Assembly: GCA_019113395.1 (NCBI GenBank)
Contig: DXHL01000012.1
Coordinates: 1 to 41,210, forward strand
Length of the DNA: 41,210 nt
Source: Candidatus Rikenella faecigallinarum
GTDB taxonomy: Bacteria > Bacteroidota > Bacteroidia > Bacteroidales > Rikenellaceae
Reading direction: 5' to 3'
This document shows, one piece after another, positions 33,384 through 40,930 of the stretch. The notes below the pieces were generated by a model. The model was not told where the DNA came from. It worked only from the letters and a program-made list of their open reading frames with translations, and made no database searches. Within the stretch, counting starts at the first letter, position 1. Every line of letters begins with the position of its first letter. The position numbers and the translations under genes are program-made.

Positions 33384-33944
33384 ATGGCACCCATTAAAGA
33401 TACGGACAACACTGTTCGCGAATATATCATCACCGTCTTCACCGAAAATCAGGTCGGTGTGCTGGGGCGTATCACCTCCCTCTTCACCCGCCGCAAAATC
33501 AATATCGAAAGCCTCAAGGTGAGCGAAACACCCGTCAAGGGGATAAGCATGTTCACCATCCACGCTTTCACAACCGAAGACACGGCCTGCCGTATCCTGA
33601 GCGGCATCGAACGCATCATCGAAGTGCTGCGGGCCGACAAATACCGCACCGACGAACTCACGGCCCAACAAATTGCGCTCTACAAAGTATCTCCCGAACT
33701 GTTCCTCAAAAACGGCGATGCCTGTCTCAAAGAGTACAGCGCACGGGTGATTGAAATCAATCCGGAGTATGTGGTGCTGGAGCGTACCGGCGCTAAAGAG
33801 GAAATCGAAGCCCTGCGCAAGTACCTCTCCGACAGTGGTATGCTGTTGCAGTTTACCCGTTCGGAAAACATTGTCCTGCACAACTCAACGGTCGAAACAG
33901 CCCTCAACGGTATTATCGACCGACAGGACTATTTGGGAGACTAA
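33384..33944 (+). CDS. ilvN: Acetolactate synthase, small regulatory subunit
   Basis: The 186-aa protein has an N-terminal ACT domain (EYIITVFTENQVGVLGRITSLFTRRKINIESLKVSETPVKG), which in this family binds valine for feedback control, and a C-terminal domain that activates the large subunit. Placement right after ilvB confirms the pairing. Length is typical of the longer IlvN/IlvH form. Confidence 0.93.
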   Translation: MAPIKDTDNTVREYIITVFTENQVGVLGRITSLFTRRKINIESLKVSETPVKGISMFTIHAFTTEDTACRILSGIERIIEVLRADKYRTDELTAQQIALYKVSPELFLKNGDACLKEYSARVIEINPEYVVLERTGAKEEIEALRKYLSDSGMLLQFTRSENIVLHNSTVETALNGIIDRQDYLGD

Positions 33945-34006
33945 GTCATCCTTCCCATAGACTTGAAACTAATTCACTCAAACCAATACAAAACCAACAC
34001 ACAACA

Positions 34007-35056
34007 ATGGCTAAAATCAATTTCGGCGGTGTGGAAGAAAACGTGATTACACGCGAAGAATTCCCGCTGAGCAAAGCTGCAGAAATCCTCAAAGACGAAA
34101 CCATTGCCGTTATCGGCTACGGCGTTCAGGGTCCGGGTCAGGCCATGAACCTGCGTGACAACGGCTTCAACGTTATCGTCGGCCAACGCAAAAACTCCAA
34201 AACATGGGACAAAGCAGTCGCTGATGGCTGGGTACCGGGCAAGACCCTCTTCGAAATCGAAGAAGCCTGCGAAAAAGGGACCATTATCCAATACCTGCTG
34301 TCGGATGCCGGACAAATCGCTCTTTGGCCGACCGTTAAAAAACACCTGACGGCAGGCAAAGCTCTCTACTTCTCGCACGGTTTCGGTATCACCTATAAAG
34401 AAAAAACGGGCATAATCCCTCCTGCGGATATTGACGTGATTCTGGTCGCTCCGAAGGGTTCGGGGACGTCGCTCCGTCGTATGTTCGTGGCCGGCCGCGG
34501 GCTGAACTCAAGCTACGCTGTCTTCCAGGATGCTACGGGACGTGCCAAAGACCGTGTACTGGCTCTCGGTATCGGCGTCGGTTCGGGTTACCTCTTCGAA
34601 ACCGATTTCAAACGCGAAGTATTCTCGGACCTGACCGGCGAACGCGGTACGCTGATGGGTGCCATCCAAGGGATTTTTGCGGCTCAATACCAAGTGCTTC
34701 GTGAACATGGCCATACGCCTTCGGAAGCCTTCAACGAAACCATCGAGGAGCTGACGCAATCGCTGATGCCGCTGGTGGCCGAAAACGGGATGGACTGGAT
34801 GTACGCCAACTGTTCGACCACGGCTCAACGGGGTGCTTTGGACTGGTGGAAACCGTTCCGCGATGCCACGCTGCCGGTGTTTGAAAAACTGTACAGCGAA
34901 GTGGCCAACGGTAACGAAGCGCAACGCTCCATCGACTGCAACTCGAAACCGGACTACCGCGAAGGGCTCGAAAAAGAGTTGAAAGAGCTTCGCGAAAGCG
35001 AGATGTGGCAGGCAGGTGCCGTGGTACGTCAACTGCGTCCGGAGAACAACAAATAG
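34007..35056 (+). CDS. ilvC: Ketol-acid reductoisomerase
   Basis: The 349-aa protein is KARI, second step of branched-chain amino-acid synthesis. The Rossmann loop is VIGYGVQGPGQAMNLRDNG, followed by VGQRKNSKTW. Arg and Ser in this loop fit NADPH use. The catalytic knotted domain has SDLTGERGTLMGAIQGIFAAQ and ENGMDWMYANCSTTAQRGALDWW. It closes the ilv operon and is followed by an intrinsic terminator. Confidence 0.96.
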   Translation: MAKINFGGVEENVITREEFPLSKAAEILKDETIAVIGYGVQGPGQAMNLRDNGFNVIVGQRKNSKTWDKAVADGWVPGKTLFEIEEACEKGTIIQYLLSDAGQIALWPTVKKHLTAGKALYFSHGFGITYKEKTGIIPPADIDVILVAPKGSGTSLRRMFVAGRGLNSSYAVFQDATGRAKDRVLALGIGVGSGYLFETDFKREVFSDLTGERGTLMGAIQGIFAAQYQVLREHGHTPSEAFNETIEELTQSLMPLVAENGMDWMYANCSTTAQRGALDWWKPFRDATLPVFEKLYSEVANGNEAQRSIDCNSKPDYREGLEKELKELRESEMWQAGAVVRQLRPENNK

Positions 35057-35086
35057 TTTTCGCACACTCGTTTCGGCAAAAAAGAG

Positions 35087-35120
35087 AGGGTTTCCCGTTG
35101 TCGGGAGACCCTTTTCTTTT
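35087..35120 (+). terminator. Rho-independent terminator after ilvC
   Basis: An 11-bp stem with one wobble (AGGGTTTCCCG / CGGGAGACCCT, 4-nt loop) is followed by TTT-C-TTTT. It lies 30 bp after the ilvC stop codon and ends just before the orphan cassette. Confidence 0.85.
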
Positions 35121-35137
35121 GTATCCGGTTTCAGTCG

Positions 35138-35793
35138 TGTACCAGTGGGGCCGGAAGGACGCTTTTCCGGGCGCAGCCGGCAGCACGATAACGGCAACTA
35201 CTATCGAAGAAAATAATGCACAAACCATTTTAATATATGACGCAACTGGGAATAAACTGACAGAAGGAACTACGGGAGTAAAATCGGTGGATATAAACAC
35301 CAGTGGGGTATTGAATGGGAATACGTCTCAGGTTTACACCATAAAGAACCCCTTGTCTTTTGTGTATAACCTAATTGGCCCATGGGACTGGTACACCAAC
35401 ACCGATGCCCATAATGATGCGTTGTGGGGTGATAACGCCAAGAAAAGTGCTTATGACCCCTGTCCAAACGACTGGCATATGCCGTCGAGAGGAACATGGA
35501 ATGATTTATCTTCAACAGCATTTCCTTATTATATTGGTGGAGAGCAAATTTCCTCTGGCGACATAACCACAACCAACGGGCGTTTATATAATGTAATGGC
35601 TTGGTTTCCTGCGACAGGTCATCGCTACCGTGTTAGTGGTGCTTTGACCAACGTTGGCAGCATCGGTTGCTACTGGTCTTCGTCAGTGAGTGGTACAAAT
35701 GCCATACGCTTGCGCTTTAACATGAGCGTTGTCAATCTCAACAGTCCCTACTACCGTGCTTACGGTTATCCCGTTCGTTGCGTGCAGGAGTAG
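35138..35793 (+). pseudogene. Orphan FISUMP-like C-terminal cassette A (no start codon of its own)
   Basis: From 35140 a frame reads YQWGRKDAFPGAAGSTI and runs to a stop at 35793 (ending YGYPVRCVQE). Inside are YTIKNPLSFVY, DWYTNTD, ALWGDNAKKSAYDPCPNDWHMPSRGTWNDL and GCYWSSSVSG, all typical of the FISUMP-like C-terminal domain found on Bacteroidota surface proteins and fimbrillins. The conserved YQWGRKD motif normally lies in the middle of such a domain, preceded by a DRNLGA-type part, which is missing here. The sequence starts directly after the ilvC terminator, with no promoter or plausible start codon. The frame is intact, and sequence after the first ~53 bp is clearly AT-richer than the neighbours. 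It is best read as a silent donor module or a 3' fragment. Confidence 0.7.
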
Positions 35794-36002
35794 CATGAGG
35801 GGGAAGGAAAGGAGCGGGATAAGGGGGGAGTAATCCGCAGGGATATCCGTGTAGGGGAAGAGGGGGAAGGCGCAGGGAGCAGCTCAGGCTCTCCCGGAGG
35901 GAAGAGAACGCAAAAAAAGATAACCCCCAAGCAAGGAAACCCTGAACCGAAAAGGGTGCCACTCGGCACTCGAACCGAACCGCCTCCAGTCTAAGCTCCC
36001 CC
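35794..36002. other. G-rich intergenic tract after cassette A
   Basis: No gene is seen. The plus strand has several G runs (35799-35803, 35816-35818, 35823-35828, 35854-35857, 35862-35866, 35875-35877), then an A7 run near 35912 and a small hairpin (GTGCC-ACTC-GGCAC). The G runs are too far apart for a standard quadruplex. Confidence 0.4.
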
Positions 36003-36620
36003 CTACTCCAGTTTATTTATTTTAACCGTCATGGCAGTACCACAGGTCGAAGCCGGCGGAGCTTGCTCGTCTAAGAGCAGGCCTCCGCTGGGGGCGGCTT
36101 CGGCCTGCACGACTTCTAACGAAGTCGCATTTTGTTGATAGATACAAGTCGGCTCGCCTTCCGAGCGGCACGCGAACCGAGCAGAATGTACCCTGTACCT
36201 CACAGGCTGCTACCGAAAACACAAAACATATTCCCCGCTGCCGGCGCAGTGTAAGGTAAGTACAAATCAACTGGAGTACCCGGCAGTACCCGCAGCCAGC
36301 GAAGGGGACGGCACCAGGCCTCCGCATATTCGTCGAGCAAACTCTCTGTCGGTGTGCCCGTGGCACCTGCGGGCTGACGGTTTCTAACGAAACCGTAGCG
36401 GCTCAGACTATTATTCCCGCCTCTTTCGGCGGCACCGCCTCCCCCGCAGGCTGCTGACTGACACAACTTCTGCGAAATCGCATTCGATTTAATAACACAA
36501 GTCGGTTCGAGCGACGAACGGGACCTCGGAGCGCAGCCGGAGGAGAATGGGGTAAACACAAGTCGATTCGAGTGCCCAGCGGCACCGGACGGAGCCAACC
36601 TTCCCCAACAAACCCCATCA
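36003..36620. repeat. Degenerate repeat region with small TAAC-loop hairpins
   Basis: No convincing gene is seen on either strand; short minus-strand frames are low-complexity and lack any family match. A motif like ACAAGTCGGCTCG recurs at about 36144, 36498 and 36556, with a weaker copy near 36261. Upstream of it stands a small hairpin: CGACTTC-TAAC-GAAGTCG at 36110-36127, ACGGTTTC-TAAC-GAAACCGT at 36377-36396, and a broken form at 36465-36479. The two intact stems differ in sequence but keep pairing and loop. The blocks 36110-36156 and 36464-36509 align along their length. Confidence 0.5.
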
Positions 36621-36750
36621 TTCTCCATTGCTTATCCATCTTGTGCCCCGTGGTATCAGTCAGAACCACCATACCGAAAATACCGACCTTAACTCGAACC
36701 AACACACAAACTCACACTCCTGTCTCTACTATAAAACAACTATAAAACAG

Positions 36751-36779
36751 AGAGCAGGCCTAATATCCAGACCCGCTCT
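36751..36779 (-). terminator. Weak hairpin terminator after era
   Basis: On the minus strand AGAGCGGG pairs with CCTGCTCT (one G-U) around a 13-nt loop, followed by CTGTTTTAT. It lies about 30 bp after the era stop codon. Confidence 0.45.
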
Positions 36780-36806
36780 TCGTAATACCCTGAATCCACA
36801 AACGGC

Positions 36807-37739
36807 CTAATCGTTATTGTACCCGAACTGCCGCAGTGCGCGTTCGCTGTTGCGCCAATCCTCGGCCACCTTCACAAAAATCTCCAAATAGACCTTTTTG
36901 TCAAGAAAAGCCTCCAGGTCCTTGCGAGCCTGCATCCCCACCCGTTTGAGCTTGGCTCCACCGTGGCCGATGATAATCCCCTTTTGCGACTGACGCGCCA
37001 CATAGATGACCGCCGAAATACGGTCCATCGAGGGCGTTTCCTGATAGGCCTCGATAGCCACTTCGGTCGAATACGGGATTTCCTTATCGTAATTCAACAG
37101 GATTTTTTCCCGTATGATTTCGCTGGCAAAAAAACGCAGGCTTTTATCCGTCAGCGTATCTTTCGGGTAGTAGGCCGGACCTTCGGGCAAGAGTGCCACA
37201 ATGCGGCGCATCACCGGCTCAACATTGAATCCCTCACGAGCTGAAACCGGAATAATCTCGGCCGAAGGAATTTCGCTGTGCCACCAGGCGACCAACTCTT
37301 CGAGTTTCTCGGGCGTGGTGAGGTCGATTTTATTGACAACCACAAGGACCGGCGTCCCGTTTTCCGCAGCCATGGCCTGCACTTTCGAAAGAAATTCATT
37401 GTTTTTGTCGGGTTGTTCAACCGTATCGGTCACATAGACCAGCACATCGGCATCGCCGAGCGCTCCGGTCGAAAAGTTAAGCATCGACTCCTGAAGTTTG
37501 TATTTGGGTTTGAGCACCCCGGGAGTATCGGAATAGACGATTTGAAAATCGGGACCGCTGACAATCCCCATAATACGGTGACGTGTCGTTTGAGCCTTGG
37601 CCGTGATGATGGAGAGGCGTTCGCCGACCAGCCGATTCATCAGGGTCGATTTCCCGACATTCGGATTCCCGATAATATTCACAAAGCCCGCCTTATGAGA
37701 CGTTTCGGCAGGCTGTACAGCGGATGAGTGGTCTGTCAT
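36807..37739 (-). CDS. era: GTPase Era
   Basis: A 310-aa GTPase required for 30S ribosome maturation. It has G1 GNPNVGKST (about residues 24-32), the switch AQTTRHRIMGI, G3 DTPGV, G4 NKIDL and G5 VSA. The C-terminal KH domain, which binds the 3' end of 16S rRNA, contains the signature KGIIIGHGGAKLKRVGMQARKDLE. ATG 37739 (MTDHSS) was preferred; ATG 37745 adds two residues. It lies about 56 bp after the M20 dipeptidase gene and may share its transcript. Confidence 0.96.
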   Translation of the reverse strand: MTDHSSAVQPAETSHKAGFVNIIGNPNVGKSTLMNRLVGERLSIITAKAQTTRHRIMGIVSGPDFQIVYSDTPGVLKPKYKLQESMLNFSTGALGDADVLVYVTDTVEQPDKNNEFLSKVQAMAAENGTPVLVVVNKIDLTTPEKLEELVAWWHSEIPSAEIIPVSAREGFNVEPVMRRIVALLPEGPAYYPKDTLTDKSLRFFASEIIREKILLNYDKEIPYSTEVAIEAYQETPSMDRISAVIYVARQSQKGIIIGHGGAKLKRVGMQARKDLEAFLDKKVYLEIFVKVAEDWRNSERALRQFGYNND

Positions 37740-37795
37740 AATCATTTTTTATACGCTCCAATAAAACATCTACCGGAGTTAGAGTGCGAACAAGA

Positions 37796-39172
37796 CTACC
37801 GGTGATTCTCAGCAAAATAGTGGTAAAACAACGGTATGGTTTCGATGCCTCGATAGAAGTTTTCAAGCGGATAGTTTTCGTTGGGTGAGTGGATGGCATC
37901 GGTGTCCAGCCCAAACCCCATCAGGATGGATTTAATACCCAGCGTCCGTTCGAAAGTACTGATAATCGGGATACTACCTCCACTATAAAACGGTACGGGA
38001 CGTTTGCCAAAGGTATCCTCCATGGCCCGGGCAGCCGCCTGATAAGCCGCCGAGTCGGTCGGAGCCACATAAGGATATCCCCCGTGCAGCGGCGTACAAC
38101 GTACCGTCACACCATACTGCGGAGCAATCCGTTCCATATGCTCGACAAACTGTCGGGTAATCTTATGGAAGTCCTGTCCAGCCACCAAACGCATCGACAC
38201 TTTGGCATGGGCCGTCGAAGGAATGATGGTTTTGGCACCCTCACCCGTGTATCCGCCCCAAATACCGCATACGTCCAGCGTCGGACGAATCCCCTTGCGT
38301 TCAAGGGTGGTGTATCCCTTTTCGCCGCGGGGCTCGCGGACACCGATAGCCGACACAAAAGCCTGTTCATCGAATGGTGCCGCATTGATTTCGGTTCGTT
38401 CGGCCGCGCTGAACTCCTGCACATCGTCATAGAAGCCCGGGATGGTAATCCGCCCGTCGGCATCGGTCAGCGACCCAATCATTTGGCAGAGTGCATTGAC
38501 CGGATTGACCACCGCCCCGCCATACAAGCCCGAGTGGAGGTCACGGTTCGGCCCCGTAGCTTCCACTTCGACGAACGCCAGACCGCGCAACCCGCACGTT
38601 ATCGACGGAGTATCCATCCCCAGCAGGGAGGTGTCCGACACCAAAATGACATCGGCTACCAACATATCCTTGTGTTCGGCACACCAGGTCGTCAGCGACC
38701 CCGACCCAATCTCCTCTTCGCCTTCGAACATGAATTTCACGTTGCAACGCAACTGCCCGGTAGCGATAAGCGCCTCGACCGCCTTCACGTGCATAAATGC
38801 CTGGCCCTTGTCGTCATCCGCGCCACGGCCCCATATTTTCCCGTCACGCACAACCGGTTCGAAGGGCTCGGTATTCCACAACTCCAGCGGGTCTACCGGC
38901 ATCACGTCGTAATGGCCGTACACCAGCACCGTAGGCGCCTGCGGCGAAATGATTTTCTCGCCATAGACAATGGGGTTTCCTGCCGTCGGAAAAATCTCGG
39001 CCAAGTCAGCACCGGCCTTCAACAACGCTCCCTGCAGCCACTCTGCACACCGTTGGATATCGGGCTGATGTTCCGACTGCGAACTGACAGAGGGAATACG
39101 CAAGTAATCAAACAACTCTTGCAAAAAACGGTCACGATGCTGCTCCAGATAGGCTGAGACAAGGGTATTCAT
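37796..39172 (-). CDS. M20-family dipeptidase/metallopeptidase
   Basis: A 458-aa zinc peptidase. The metal site is seen in VLVYGHYDVMPVDP (first His and Asp), IWGRGADDDKGQAF (bridging Asp), and MFEGEEEIGSGSL with the catalytic Glu pair; a late His lies in DAIHSPNENYPLENF. The dimerisation domain includes RDLHSGLYGGAVVNP. The protein lacks a signal peptide and probably cleaves dipeptides or acylated amino acids in the cytoplasm. ATG 39172 was preferred to an upstream start that adds 26 non-family residues and lies before the promoter. Confidence 0.92.
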   Translation of the reverse strand: MNTLVSAYLEQHRDRFLQELFDYLRIPSVSSQSEHQPDIQRCAEWLQGALLKAGADLAEIFPTAGNPIVYGEKIISPQAPTVLVYGHYDVMPVDPLELWNTEPFEPVVRDGKIWGRGADDDKGQAFMHVKAVEALIATGQLRCNVKFMFEGEEEIGSGSLTTWCAEHKDMLVADVILVSDTSLLGMDTPSITCGLRGLAFVEVEATGPNRDLHSGLYGGAVVNPVNALCQMIGSLTDADGRITIPGFYDDVQEFSAAERTEINAAPFDEQAFVSAIGVREPRGEKGYTTLERKGIRPTLDVCGIWGGYTGEGAKTIIPSTAHAKVSMRLVAGQDFHKITRQFVEHMERIAPQYGVTVRCTPLHGGYPYVAPTDSAAYQAAARAMEDTFGKRPVPFYSGGSIPIISTFERTLGIKSILMGFGLDTDAIHSPNENYPLENFYRGIETIPLFYHYFAENHR

Positions 39173-39204
39173 AGGTATGGACTTTGATTTTCGGTACTTA
39201 AAAT

Positions 39205-39212
39205 CAAAAGTA
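39205..39212 (-). promoter_or_regulatory. Promoter -7 box TACTTTTG for the dipeptidase gene
   Basis: On the minus strand TACTTTTG (39212 to 39205) matches TAnnTTTG, 33 bp upstream of the start codon. A TTG (39232-39230) lies 17 bp further up, slightly closer than usual. Confidence 0.6.
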
Positions 39213-39257
39213 CAAAAAAAATCCCACCCCAAAAACACCCTCTTTTTCACAGTTCAT

Positions 39258-39289
39258 TTGCCATAATCCTCAGGGATTTCCTATATTTG
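39258..39289 (+). promoter_or_regulatory. Promoter of the rubrerythrin-like gene (TTG-N21-TATATTTG)
   Basis: TTG at 39258-39260 and TATATTTG at 39282-39289 are 21 bp apart, a full match to the Bacteroidota promoter pattern. With the start codon at 39420 the leader would be about 125 nt, unusually long; a regulatory leader is possible, but no known riboswitch was recognised. Confidence 0.7.
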
Positions 39290-39419
39290 TACAACGAAAA
39301 GTTTATATTTTAACTCAAAAAAATATTCTCAAGCCACGGCTGAACTTTCGTCACTCGCAATGGATACCCTGCCCATTCGAGTTTTACATCCTATTAGCTG
39401 TCCAATAAAACGATTGAAT

Positions 39420-40055
39420 ATGCAACGCCTATCACTGTTTCATTGGATGATAGCTACCCTGCTGATTGCCCCGCTGCTCAGTAGCTGTTCACCTCGACCC
39501 CGCAAAACCATCGAAAACCTCGGCCATGCCTGCCAAAGCGAAGAGTGCGCCGCTCACCGCTATATCCGCTATGCCGAACAGGCGCAAAAAGAGGGACTCC
39601 GAAACGTGGCGAACCTGCTGGAAGCCCTCGCGAAATCGGAACATGTACAAGATGGCCAAATTCGTCACTTTCTGGAAATTTACGGCATACAGGAACCTGC
39701 AATGATTCCGGATACGGCATACCCGGTCGAAACCACCCTCGAAAACCTGCAGTTCTCGGTCAATGCCAAAACATACAAGGGTTCCACGGCCTATCCCATC
39801 TTCACCTCCACGGCAGCCGACGAACACGCCTATCCCGTTGAAGAGCTCTTTCGCCACATGGCACTCATAGCCCAACAACACGCCAAATACTGTCGCAAAG
39901 CGATGGACATCCTGACCCGCGAACATGACGATATCAATCTAGTCAACTCCTGGTCGGTTTGTCCGCAGTGCGGTTCTGTTTACATCACCGTATCGCTCGA
40001 TGAAAATTGTACCGTATGCGGACGCTCGGCGGCTACTTTTATCTTATTTCAGTAA
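39420..40055 (+). CDS. Rubrerythrin-like exported lipoprotein with zinc-ribbon tail
   Basis: A 211-aa protein. Residues 1-23 form a lipoprotein signal (hydrophobic core, then LLSSC, Cys23). Residues ~28-160 resemble a ferritin-like rubrerythrin bundle: TIENLGHACQSEECAAHRYIRYAEQAQKEG with Glu41/42, then AKSEHVQDGQ with Glu74 but Gln77 where the E-x-x-H motif expects His, and AQQHAKYC with His144 but Ala at the usual Glu. The tail has two Cys pairs (CPQCG 171-175 and CTVCG 187-191), a rubredoxin-like metal ribbon. Rubrerythrins are normally cytoplasmic peroxidases; an anchored form with partly lost ligands is odd. ATG 39420 was chosen over 39360 because it gives a clean signal. Confidence 0.75.
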   Translation: MQRLSLFHWMIATLLIAPLLSSCSPRPRKTIENLGHACQSEECAAHRYIRYAEQAQKEGLRNVANLLEALAKSEHVQDGQIRHFLEIYGIQEPAMIPDTAYPVETTLENLQFSVNAKTYKGSTAYPIFTSTAADEHAYPVEELFRHMALIAQQHAKYCRKAMDILTREHDDINLVNSWSVCPQCGSVYITVSLDENCTVCGRSAATFILFQ

Positions 40056-40172
40056 GCACTCCCGTTCTATGGACCCATAACAAGGACGGTCAGTTTGGGG
40101 TACGCGGTTGTATCATCTCTCTCAAAAATTATACCTATCTTTATCCGCATCAACACCAAACTGCCCATCCAT

Positions 40173-40916
40173 ATGAAACATCTTTGCTGCCAATGTTATG
40201 TGTTCGTGGTTGTATTATGCCTCAGTCTTTCATTTTCCTCTGCTCAAGACAAGGAAGCACTGGCCATTATCCAACGATACGAACACGCATCGGGTCTCGA
40301 CAAAATCTCCAACGAAGAGATGTCTTCATGGCACATCGAAGCCACAACCAATATGGAAGGGGTCAACATGGATATAGATATGTACTACCAGGACAGTACT
40401 CAGCTATACGCCAAAGTCCTCATGGGTGATTTAGAACTCATTATGACGATGAACGGCAGCCAGAATGCTACCTTTACCATGAACGGAGAAACCATCCCTC
40501 TCCCCAAAGAGATGGCTCAAGCCTTGCAGAAACAACTGATAACCCCCAATTCCTACCGTTGGAACGCCGACGACTATCTCTTTACGCTCGCCGATTCGAT
40601 GCAAGTCGGGAAACACATTTGTCCGGGAGTTCAAATCATTCCGAAAAAAACGGTCCCGTCCTTGGAAAATTCGGTTGTTTACTTTGACCCTCATAGCGGT
40701 ATGCCTGTTCTGTTAATAGCCACGATTACAGAAGATGGCACGACACATCAGGCCCGCTGCACCTACGAGGCTGTAAAACGTTACGGAGACATCAAACTCC
40801 CTTCTCGCTACGTGATGACTATCGACGATTCGGCACAACCGGTCATGGACATCACCATTCGGTCGTTCAAATTAGGTAGTTCAATGCCGGAATCATTGTT
40901 TGAGGGATTGAAGTAA
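40173..40916 (+). CDS. Secreted protein of unknown function, LolA-like shape
   Basis: A 247-aa protein with a signal peptide (MKHLCCQCYVFVVVLCLSLSFSSAQD; cleavage likely after SSA). The mature part begins KEALAIIQRYEHASGLDKISN, then has beta-rich stretches (IDMYYQDSTQLYAKVLMGDLELIMTMNGSQ; VVYFDPHSGMPVLLIATI; DIKLPSRYVMTIDD). The layout resembles LolA/LolB-type or outer-membrane lipoprotein-sorting folds found in many Bacteroidota exported proteins, but no family was firmly recognised. Upstream, TATCTTTA (40136-40143) is one base off a -7 box. The second orphan cassette begins 15 bp after its stop codon in another frame. Confidence 0.6.
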   Translation: MKHLCCQCYVFVVVLCLSLSFSSAQDKEALAIIQRYEHASGLDKISNEEMSSWHIEATTNMEGVNMDIDMYYQDSTQLYAKVLMGDLELIMTMNGSQNATFTMNGETIPLPKEMAQALQKQLITPNSYRWNADDYLFTLADSMQVGKHICPGVQIIPKKTVPSLENSVVYFDPHSGMPVLLIATITEDGTTHQARCTYEAVKRYGDIKLPSRYVMTIDDSAQPVMDITIRSFKLGSSMPESLFEGLK

Positions 40917-40930
40917 GGCTTTTGGTTTGT

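Noticed and set aside
31608..33881. A 757-codon open frame antisense to ilvB and ilvN.
   Set aside because: It lies wholly opposite two clearly conserved genes, matches no family, and long antisense frames are expected in GC-rich DNA with this codon bias.
35005..35137. An in-frame ATG inside the end of ilvC that would extend cassette A upstream.
   Set aside because: The added ~45 residues come from out-of-frame ilvC and the terminator stem and match nothing in the family; the real homology begins at 35138.
35799..35877. A G-quadruplex like that upstream of the gonococcal pilin gene.
   Set aside because: The G runs are separated by loops of 8 to 25 nt, outside the usual pattern; noted only as a G-rich tract.
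36003..36705. Several minus-strand frames of 66-142 codons in the repeat region.
   Set aside because: They overlap in different frames, are low in complexity, share only DNA-level repeats, and have no promoter or family match.
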